Made by a program: the position numbers and the translations under genes. A stretch of DNA of 11,835 nt from an uncultured Phascolarctobacterium sp. (lineage in GTDB: Bacteria; Bacillota; Negativicutes; Acidaminococcales; Acidaminococcaceae). Below the pieces are notes generated by a model, which was given only the letters and a program-made list of their open reading frames with translations, made no database searches and had not been told where the DNA came from. The first letter of the stretch is position 1. Every line of letters begins with the position of its first letter. This document shows, in pieces, positions 6,414-11,835 of the stretch. Location: positions 1 through 11,835 of the forward strand of contig CALCHC010000058.1 in assembly GCA_937901335.1 (NCBI GenBank), read 5' to 3'.

Positions 6414-7781
6414 ATGGCTCAGACAGAATATTTCCATTCGGTTCGTTTGCTTCGTGATAAATGTCAGGGCTGCGTATCCTGCGTAAAGGCTTGTCCGACA
6501 GAAGCAATCCGCGTGCGCAATGGCAAGGCAGAGATTTTGCCTGACCGTTGCATTGACTGTGGTGCTTGTGCTGCTACTTGCCCTTATCACGCATTTACTA
6601 TCAAAACCGCTGCCTTAGATGGTTTAGAAGATTATGCTTATAATATAGTTTTGCCTGCTCCCTCTATGTATTCTCAATTTCCGGAACACGTTTCCTTGGA
6701 AGATATTTGGCAAGGCTTGCATAATTTAGGTTTTGATGAAATTTTTGATGTGTCTTTAGCATCTGAATATATTGCCAAAGAAATTGAAGCCTACGTTACA
6801 AACTATACTGGTGGTCGTAAGCCTTTGATTTCCAGTACTTGTCCTTCCGTGTTGCGCTTGATTCAAGTTAAGTTTCCGGAACTTATTAAGCAAGTTGTCC
6901 CCGTACTGCCTCCTGCAGAAGCAGCGGCGATTTATGTACGCCAAAAGGCAGAGGCAAAATTAAACCTGCCTTCTGAAAAAATTGGGGTTTGGTTTATTTC
7001 TCCCTGCCCTTCTAAGGAAACTAACATTCGTCAATCTGTTGACGTGCGCAAGACTGCGCTTAGCGGTAGCTTTAGTTTGGCAGAAGTTTACGGTAAGTTA
7101 CTTCATTGTTTAGGTGGCGACAATAAGCTGAATGTTATGACCGGTTCTTCCTACGGGATGGGTTGGGGTGCTTATGGCGGCGAAATTTCTGCCGCTGGTC
7201 TTGATAATGCTTTGGCAGTGCACGGTGTAGATAATGTGTACGAAATCTTAGAGCAAATTTCTATGAACAAGATGCCCAACTTAGATTACGTGGAATGTAA
7301 TATGTGCGAACGTGGTTGCATTGGCGGCGTCCTTGCTGCAGAAAATAAATTCGTAGCAGAAGCTAACTTGCGTAGACGTATTAATGCACTGCGAGTACAA
7401 GAACCTGTTGATAGGGATTTGACTATGAATGCCAGCATGACTTTGGAGGATTTTCCCAAATCTGCGGCTTATCTTAAAAAGCTTGTAGCTCGTCCTATGA
7501 TGCATCTTGACGAAAACATTATGGAAGCTATGAAGAAGTTTGAACAAATGGAAGAAGTGCTGAACGCTTTGCCCGGTTTGAACTGCGGTGCTTGTGGTGC
7601 TCCCAGTTGCCAAGGTTTGGCAGAAGATATTGTACAAGGTAAAGCTCATGAAATAGATTGCATTTTTAAACTGCGTGGCAGTGTCCATAAATTGGCGAAG
7701 GGTATGATGGATTTGGTAAAACAAATTCCCATTTCCCACGAACCCCAATCCTTGAACACGGTAGAGGAGGATGAACGATGA
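6414..7781 (+). CDS. sensory-type [FeFe]-hydrogenase-like iron-sulfur protein (HydS-like)
   Basis: 455-residue soluble protein. Residues 17-56 carry two [4Fe-4S] ferredoxin motifs (C17/C20/C23/C27 and C46/C49/C52/C56). An [FeFe]-hydrogenase H-cluster domain follows, with L1 SSTCPS (C143), L2 SPCPSKE (C198, K201) and L3 NMCERGC (C298, C302). All four cluster-ligand Cys positions are kept. The proton-relay Cys of catalytic enzymes (first Cys of TSCCP) is Thr142, and the acidic L2 residue (MPCxxKxxE) is Asn204. A C-terminal [4Fe-4S] domain of the RnfB/corrinoid-protein type has C391/C394/C399/C416 (CGACGAPSC...C). This architecture and loss of the relay match the putative sensory HydS groups studied in Thermotoga and Thermoanaerobacter. 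ATG 6414 follows GAGGTG (6403-6408), and the stop overlaps the next start (ATGA). An H2/redox sensor role is inferred. Confidence 0.88.
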   Translation: MAQTEYFHSVRLLRDKCQGCVSCVKACPTEAIRVRNGKAEILPDRCIDCGACAATCPYHAFTIKTAALDGLEDYAYNIVLPAPSMYSQFPEHVSLEDIWQGLHNLGFDEIFDVSLASEYIAKEIEAYVTNYTGGRKPLISSTCPSVLRLIQVKFPELIKQVVPVLPPAEAAAIYVRQKAEAKLNLPSEKIGVWFISPCPSKETNIRQSVDVRKTALSGSFSLAEVYGKLLHCLGGDNKLNVMTGSSYGMGWGAYGGEISAAGLDNALAVHGVDNVYEILEQISMNKMPNLDYVECNMCERGCIGGVLAAENKFVAEANLRRRINALRVQEPVDRDLTMNASMTLEDFPKSAAYLKKLVARPMMHLDENIMEAMKKFEQMEEVLNALPGLNCGACGAPSCQGLAEDIVQGKAHEIDCIFKLRGSVHKLAKGMMDLVKQIPISHEPQSLNTVEEDER

Positions 7782-8116
7782 AAGTAAGCGAGCTGATGGA
7801 AGCTTTAAATTTAAAATTGCTTACAGAAGATGTTGCCTTAAACGGTGAAGTTAAAGGCGGTTATGCTTCTGACCTTTTAAGTAATGTAATGGGACAGGCA
7901 GAACCGGATATGGTATGGGTTACCATGCAAGGTCACCAAAACATTGCAGCAGTAGCTTCTTTGATTGGTCTTTCTGCTGTAATTGTGGCAGGAGACGCTC
8001 CTGTGGCAGAAGATACTTTGAAAAAGGCAGAACTTAACGACGTAGTTATTTTCGCTACGGAAGCATCTGCTTTTGAAGTTGTTGGTAAATTGTACGAATT
8101 GGGTATTGGTAAATAA
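7778..8116 (+). CDS. DRTGG-domain protein (second copy), hydrogenase cluster
   Basis: 112-residue single-domain protein. GGYASDLLSNVMGQAEPDMVWVT (about 28-50) followed by QGHQNIAAVASLIGLSAVIVAGD is the characteristic DRTGG-like pattern: Gly-rich turn, SDLLS, then alternating strands and helices. It lacks the Cys richness of the first copy, having no Cys at all. Its ATG overlaps the preceding stop as ATGA and a strong GAGGAGG lies at 7764-7770, so it is translationally coupled to the hydrogenase-like gene. Only two bases separate it from the PHP gene. Function unknown; by position it belongs to the same signalling or assembly unit. Confidence 0.82.
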   Translation: MKVSELMEALNLKLLTEDVALNGEVKGGYASDLLSNVMGQAEPDMVWVTMQGHQNIAAVASLIGLSAVIVAGDAPVAEDTLKKAELNDVVIFATEASAFEVVGKLYELGIGK

Positions 8117-8118
8117 TA

Positions 8119-8886
8119 ATGCGCACTTTTTTGACGGACTTCCATGTTCATAGTTTGCTTTCTCCCTGCGCTGAGGTGGAGATGACTCCTCACCACATTG
8201 TTCTGCGTGCGGCGGAGTTTGGCATTGATGCTATTGCGATAACAGATCACAATGCATCTGCTAATGTAGTTGCTGCACTGCAAGCAGGGGAACGCTATGG
8301 AGTAAAGGTTTTCCCCGGTATGGAAGTTGAATGTTTAGAAGAAGCACATATTGTAGTTTTGTTCGACAAGATGAAGCAGCTTGTAGCTTGGCAAAAGCTT
8401 GTGGATAGCAAGATGAACGGTTTGCCAAATGATGCTAATAGATTTGGAGCTCAGTTCGTTGTTGATGAGGACGATAACTTTCTGCGAGAGGATGAGCGTT
8501 TGTTACACGCACCTCTTGCTATGACGGCGGAAGAAGTTGTCCGTGAAGTGAATGCTTTAGGCGGAATTGCTATTGCTGCTCATATTGATAGGCCTTCCTA
8601 CAGTATTATCGGTCAGCTTGGTTTTATTGAGCCTGACTTTGGTTTTGTAGCAGCAGAGATTTCTACTGCAGGTTGGAAGCGGAATTTACAAAGTAAGTTG
8701 CAAAGGTTGACAGGCTTCTTGCCTTATCTGACAAATTCTGATGCTCATAATATTTTAGATTTTGTGCAAGGTCCTAAAAACTTATTGACTGTTGAAGAAT
8801 TGACTATTGCTGAATTGAAACTTGCCTTGCAAAATTCAGGAGGTCGTTCCTGTTTGCCGGGGCAGTTTGCCAAATTTGAAGATTAA
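8119..8886 (+). CDS. PHP-domain metal-dependent phosphoesterase
   Basis: 255-residue protein with a complete PHP (polymerase and histidinol phosphatase) metal site: H9/H11 in DFHVHS, D43/H44 in ITDHN, E69 in PGMEVE, H77, H155 in AAHIDR, and D208/H210 in NSDAH. These are the His/Asp/Glu ligands for a di- or trinuclear metal centre that hydrolyses phosphate esters. The insert between about 98 and 135 (charged, DEDDNFLREDERL) is typical of the 'TrpH-like' PHP subgroup found near hydrogenases. No ribosome site is evident in the 2-nt gap from the previous stop, so translation is probably coupled. As the last gene of the accessory unit it could reverse a phosphorylation made by the ATPase gene (5946), but the substrate may equally be a nucleotide; this is inference. 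Confidence 0.88.
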   Translation: MRTFLTDFHVHSLLSPCAEVEMTPHHIVLRAAEFGIDAIAITDHNASANVVAALQAGERYGVKVFPGMEVECLEEAHIVVLFDKMKQLVAWQKLVDSKMNGLPNDANRFGAQFVVDEDDNFLREDERLLHAPLAMTAEEVVREVNALGGIAIAAHIDRPSYSIIGQLGFIEPDFGFVAAEISTAGWKRNLQSKLQRLTGFLPYLTNSDAHNILDFVQGPKNLLTVEELTIAELKLALQNSGGRSCLPGQFAKFED

Positions 8887-8921
8887 TACTGTATACAAAC
8901 TGTTCAAGTTACCAAAGAACA

Positions 8922-8950
8922 TTGTATGCTTAAAATAATAATGCTATACT
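8922..8950 (+). promoter_or_regulatory. internal promoter of the hydCB operon
   Basis: TTGTAT (8922-8927), 17-bp spacer, TATACT (8945-8950), with TGC directly before it forming an extended -10. Just upstream, TGTTC (8901-8905) and GAACA (8917-8921) form a short inverted repeat that could be an operator, but this is weak. The 100-bp gap is the largest break in the cluster and separates signalling genes from structural genes. Confidence 0.6.
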
Positions 8951-8986
8951 AATAGCAATCTACATTAATGGTAAAGGAGAATAAAA

Positions 8987-9484
8987 ATGAGCCTTATTGA
9001 CAAAAAGTGCAGCTGCTGTGGTTGCGAAAATCCTGAAAAAGTTCAGGTTGATGCTATTTTAGAAAAATACGTAGGCAAAAAAGGTTCTCTTATACCTATT
9101 TTGCAAGAGGTACAAAGCTTGTATAACTATTTGCCGAAAGATGTTCTGGAATACGTAGCTGAAAAGACCGGTATTCCTGTTTCTGAAATTTACGGCGTAG
9201 TAACTTTCTACTCTTTGTTCCACCTCAATCCCCGCGGTCGTAACATTATCCGCGTATGCCAAGGTACTGCCTGCCATGTACGTGGTGGCAAACTGATTTT
9301 GCAAACCTTGGAAAAAGAATTAGGAATTAAAGCAGGTCATACTACTGATGATTTGCGTTTCACTTTGGAAACTGTTGCTTGTATCGGTGCATGTGGTTTG
9401 GCACCTGTAATGCAAATCAACGACGATACTCATGGTCGTTTGACTCCGGATAAAGTTGCTGCAATTTTGCAAAGGTACGAGTAA
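8987..9484 (+). CDS. hydC: NuoE-like [2Fe-2S] subunit of NAD-linked [FeFe] hydrogenase
   Basis: 165-residue thioredoxin-fold subunit (24-kDa/NuoE family) that carries one [2Fe-2S] cluster and docks with the flavin subunit. Ligands are C91 and C96 in VCQGTACHVRG and C132 and C136 in CIGACGLAP. The N-terminal helical part, with SLIPILQEVQ and VSEIYGVVTFYSLF, is also typical. In complex I this would be NuoE; here the neighbours point to the hydrogenase version, in which it joins HydA and HydB for NAD(H)-linked or ferredoxin/NAD-bifurcating H2 metabolism. An unusual feature is a Cys-rich start, CSCCGC (C8, C10, C11, C13), outside the normal ligands. AAAGGAGA (8973-8980) sets the ATG at 8987. The next gene begins 3 nt after its stop. 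Confidence 0.92.
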   Translation: MSLIDKKCSCCGCENPEKVQVDAILEKYVGKKGSLIPILQEVQSLYNYLPKDVLEYVAEKTGIPVSEIYGVVTFYSLFHLNPRGRNIIRVCQGTACHVRGGKLILQTLEKELGIKAGHTTDDLRFTLETVACIGACGLAPVMQINDDTHGRLTPDKVAAILQRYE

Positions 9485-9487
9485 TTT

Positions 9488-10045
9488 ATGCGTGAGCTTT
9501 CACTGCATATTTTAGATTTGGCGCAAAACTCCATAGGAGCAGGCGCCCATAATGTGAATATTACTATCAACGAGGATGAAGCGGGCTTTTTTACTTTCAG
9601 CATTGCAGACGATGGCTGTGGCATGAGTAAAGAGATGGTGGAAGCTGTACGCGACCCCTTTGTTACAACTCGCAAAACTCGTAAGGTAGGAATGGGGATT
9701 CCCTTTATTGATATGGTTTGCCAACAATGTGGTGGACATCTTGATATCAACTCCGTTGAGGAGGAGGGGACTACCATTAAGGCATATTTTGCCAAGGATA
9801 ATATTGATAGACCGCCACTGGGTAACATCGTGGAAAGTATTAAAGTACTTTTAGTTGGTGCTCCTTGGCTTGACGTGGTATTTACTTATCAAAATGGTGA
9901 CAAGGGTTTTACCTTTGACACCTGCCAAATTAGAGAAGTTTTAGGCGATGCCACTGATTTTACCAATCCAGAAGTTTATACCTGGATAGAGGGTTATTTA
10001 AAACAGGAAATTGCTCTTGTTCAGGGTAAGGAGGATATAGAATGA
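9488..10045 (+). CDS. stand-alone GHKL ATPase in hydrogenase operon (histidine-kinase-like ATP-binding protein)
   Basis: 185-residue protein with an HATPase_c domain: N-box ILDLAQNSIGAGA (8-20, N14), G1 box ADDGCGM (40-46), and a lid plus G2 box RKTRKVGMGIPF (62-73). It lacks a phosphoacceptor His domain, transmembrane segments and any sensor domain, so it is not a working sensor histidine kinase alone. The C-terminal ~70 residues are unassigned. The order NuoE-like, ATPase, ferredoxin-like, NuoF-like resembles the hydCEDBA operon of Acetobacterium woodii as I recall it, where the equivalent is called a histidine-kinase-like protein of unknown role (not the maturase HydE). It follows hydC by 3 nt and overlaps the next gene by 4 nt (ATGA). 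Confidence 0.86.
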   Translation: MRELSLHILDLAQNSIGAGAHNVNITINEDEAGFFTFSIADDGCGMSKEMVEAVRDPFVTTRKTRKVGMGIPFIDMVCQQCGGHLDINSVEEEGTTIKAYFAKDNIDRPPLGNIVESIKVLLVGAPWLDVVFTYQNGDKGFTFDTCQIREVLGDATDFTNPEVYTWIEGYLKQEIALVQGKEDIE

Positions 10046-10410
10046 AAAGTTTAGCTGATTTACAAGCTTTACGCGAAAAATTGAAAGCAGATATTAAACT
10101 GCGCAGAAACGAAGGCACTGTAGTAGTTGTAGGTATGGGTACTTGCGGTATCGCAGCTGGTGCTCGTGAAGTAATGAGCGCAATCTTAGAAGAATTGGCT
10201 GTACGTAAATTGGTAGATGTACAAGTTCGTCAAACCGGTTGCATTGGTATGTGCGAAAAAGAAGTTCTGGTAGATGTTATTCGTCCGGGCGAACCGCGCA
10301 TTACTTACGGCAAAGTAAGTCCTGAAGATGTGAAGAAGATTATTGCTGACCATGTTGTTAATGGTCGTATTGTAGAAGAACTTGTTGTAGGCAAAATCGA
10401 AGAAAACTAA
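10042..10410 (+). CDS. thioredoxin-fold [2Fe-2S] ferredoxin-like protein of hydrogenase operon
   Basis: 122-residue protein of the stand-alone (2Fe-2S) ferredoxin-like family often encoded between hydC and hydB. The core motifs are VVVVGMGTCGIAAGAR (27-42, C35) and QTGCIGMCEKE (64-74, C67 and C71), then the strand VDVIRPGEPRITYGKV and a C-terminal helix. The standard motif is C-x4-C with C-x3-C. Here the first Cys position is Val30, leaving three Cys, so cluster binding may be altered or absent. The related N-terminal domain of the next gene product keeps all four, a useful internal comparison. A ribosome site (AAGGAGG) lies within the end of the preceding gene, and the ATG overlaps its stop. 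Confidence 0.86.
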   Translation: MKSLADLQALREKLKADIKLRRNEGTVVVVGMGTCGIAAGAREVMSAILEELAVRKLVDVQVRQTGCIGMCEKEVLVDVIRPGEPRITYGKVSPEDVKKIIADHVVNGRIVEELVVGKIEEN

Positions 10411-10428
10411 TTTGAGGAGGGAAGTATT

Positions 10429-11835
10429 ATGCAGCATATTAGAGCACACGTTTTAGTTTGTGGCGGTACTGGTTGTGAGTCTAAAGGTTCCAAAGATATT
10501 CAGCTTGCCTTCGCTCAAAATTTAGAAGCATATGGCCTGCAGGATGAAGTAATGGTTGTAGAAACCGGTTGCCACGGATTTTGTGAAAATGGGCCTTTGG
10601 TAATCATTTATCCGGAAGGCACCTTCTACTGCAAAGTGAAAGTAGAAGATGTTAAAGAGATTGTTGAAACTCATTTGTATAAAGGTCGTATTGTAGACCG
10701 TCTCCTTTATCGTGAACCTATGAGCTTGGAACAAGTTCCCAGCTATTCTGAAATTGGTTTCTATAAAAAACAAGAGCGTCTTGTTTTGGCTAACTGCGGC
10801 GCTATTAACCCGGAACAAATTGAAGAATACATTGCTGTAGGTGGTTACGAAGCTTTGGCTAAAGCTGTAACTACTATGACTCCGCAAGAAGTTATTGACG
10901 AAGTTAAAAAGTCCGGTTTGCGTGGTCGTGGGGGCGGTGGCTTCCCGACTGGTATGAAGTGGGAATTTGCTGCTAAATCTGTAAGCGATAAAAAGTATGT
11001 AATCTGCAACGCTGACGAAGGTGACCCCGGTGCGTTTATGGACCGTAGCGTTTTGGAAGGCGACCCGCACAGAATTTTGGAAGGCATGGCTATTTGCGGT
11101 TATGCTATGGGCGCTGATGAAGGCTATATCTACGTGCGTGCAGAATATCCTTTGGCTATTAAACGTTTACGCATTGCTATTGAACAAGCAGAAGCAATGG
11201 GTCTTTTAGGCGATAATATTTTTGACAGCGGTTTCAATTTCAAATTGCACATTAAAGAAGGCGCAGGTGCTTTCGTTTGTGGCGAAGAAACTGCATTGAT
11301 GGCATCCATTGAAGGTAAACGTGGTATGCCTCGTCCTCGTCCGCCTTTCCCGGCAGTTTCCGGCTTGTGGGGTAAACCGACTAACATCAACAACGTAGAA
11401 ACTTTTGCTAACGTTGCACAAATTATCGTTAATGGTGCAGATTGGTACTGCCAATACGGTACTGAACGTTCTAAAGGCACTAAAGTATTTGCTCTTACCG
11501 GTAAAATCAATAACACCGGTTTGGCAGAAGTTCCCATGGGTATTACCATGCGCGAAATCATTTATGATATTGGCGGCGGTATTACCAATGGCAAAAAATT
11601 CAAGGCAGTACAAATTGGCGGTCCTTCCGGTGGTTGCTTGCCTGAAGAAATGCTTGATTTGCCCGTTGATTACGATTCCTTGATTGCAGCAGGCGCTATG
11701 ATGGGTAGTGGTGGCTTAGTAGTTATGGACGAAGACACCTGCATGGTTGACGTTGCTAAGTTCTTCTTGAACTTCACTCAATCTGAATCCTGTGGCAAAT
11801 GCACTCCTTGCCGTGAAGGTACCAAACGTATGCTG
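10429..11835 (+). CDS. hydB: NuoF-like flavin/NADH-binding subunit of [FeFe] hydrogenase, C-terminus outside window
   Basis: First 469 codons of the diaphorase subunit that passes electrons between NAD(H), FMN and Fe-S centres. An N-terminal thioredoxin-like [2Fe-2S] domain has C11 and C16 (VCGGTGC) and C48 and C52 (ETGCHGFC). The FMN-binding glycine loop GLRGRGGGGFPTG is at 163-175. The NADH/FMN region has NADEGDPGAFMDR (about 196) and EGAGAFVCGEETALMASIEG. An SLBB-type segment follows, and then the start of the C-terminal [4Fe-4S] site SCGKCTPCREG with C455, C458 and C461; the fourth ligand lies beyond the edge. The extra N-terminal ferredoxin domain distinguishes hydrogenase-type HydB from simple NuoF. 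The complete protein usually has about 600 residues with two further [4Fe-4S] motifs. TTTGAGGAGG (10411-10420) sets the ATG at 10429. Confidence 0.93.
   Translation, partial: MQHIRAHVLVCGGTGCESKGSKDIQLAFAQNLEAYGLQDEVMVVETGCHGFCENGPLVIIYPEGTFYCKVKVEDVKEIVETHLYKGRIVDRLLYREPMSLEQVPSYSEIGFYKKQERLVLANCGAINPEQIEEYIAVGGYEALAKAVTTMTPQEVIDEVKKSGLRGRGGGGFPTGMKWEFAAKSVSDKKYVICNADEGDPGAFMDRSVLEGDPHRILEGMAICGYAMGADEGYIYVRAEYPLAIKRLRIAIEQAEAMGLLGDNIFDSGFNFKLHIKEGAGAFVCGEETALMASIEGKRGMPRPRPPFPAVSGLWGKPTNINNVETFANVAQIIVNGADWYCQYGTERSKGTKVFALTGKINNTGLAEVPMGITMREIIYDIGGGITNGKKFKAVQIGGPSGGCLPEEMLDLPVDYDSLIAAGAMMGSGGLVVMDEDTCMVDVAKFFLNFTQSESCGKCTPCREGTKRML

Noticed and set aside
8887..8960. Rex-type (NADH-sensing) operator before hydC
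   Set aside because: I looked for TTGTGAA-N4-TTCACAA-like dyads, as expected for redox-controlled hydrogenase genes, and found only the short TGTTC/GAACA repeat, which does not fit.
10429..11835. Respiratory complex I (nuoE/nuoF) instead of hydrogenase
   Set aside because: The N-terminal ferredoxin domain of the NuoF-like protein, the interspersed ATPase and ferredoxin-like genes, the absence of nuoA-D and the sensory hydrogenase upstream all favour hydCB; the decisive hydA gene lies outside the window.

Overview
The window looks like chromosome of an anaerobic, fermentative Firmicute. I lean to the Negativicutes (Phascolarctobacterium/Acidaminococcus-like). The signs are T-box control of an aminoacyl-tRNA synthetase, sigma-A-type promoters, strong AGGAGG-type ribosome binding sites, many Rho-independent terminators, and an NAD-linked [FeFe]-hydrogenase operon. 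The taxonomic placement is inferred from gene content and style, not from a search.

Left part (1-1124): the 5' part of an OFA-family (oxalate/formate-type) MFS transporter runs leftward off the edge. It is driven by a near-consensus promoter, and its ~170-nt leader folds as a ZTP (pfl) riboswitch with an overlapping intrinsic terminator. A divergent promoter then drives a T-box leader. Between the two promoters is an unexplained long imperfect hairpin (707-811).

Housekeeping part (1125-5442): valS (valyl-tRNA synthetase, under the T-box) is followed by a 124-bp fold-back repeat with terminal inverted repeats, then folC (folylpolyglutamate/dihydrofolate synthase). Downstream of folC is a promoter-to-terminator unit of about 125 nt with no convincing gene, which is a candidate small RNA.

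Hydrogenase part (5460-11835): two consecutive transcription units. The first (5588-8886) is an accessory signalling set of tightly packed or overlapping genes: a DRTGG-domain protein, an RsbW/SpoIIAB-like GHKL ATPase, a sensory-type [FeFe]-hydrogenase-like iron-sulfur protein, a second DRTGG protein and a PHP-domain phosphoesterase. The second has its own extended -10 promoter. It encodes the NuoE-like subunit (HydC), a stand-alone GHKL ATPase, a thioredoxin-fold ferredoxin-like protein with three Cys, and the NuoF-like flavin subunit (HydB), which runs off the right edge. This order matches electron-bifurcating or NAD-dependent HydABC hydrogenase operons. The catalytic hydA would be expected just beyond the window.

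Working picture: HydC and HydB form the NAD/flavin module of a soluble hydrogenase. The upstream hydrogenase-like protein has the four Cys that hold an H-cluster but has lost the proton-relay Cys. It is therefore better suited to sensing H2 or redox state than to turnover, and the ATPase/DRTGG/PHP proteins are plausible signal-transmission partners. That last step is inference. The ZTP riboswitch (10-formyl-folate shortage) beside a formate-type transporter, with folC nearby, gives the left half a one-carbon theme.
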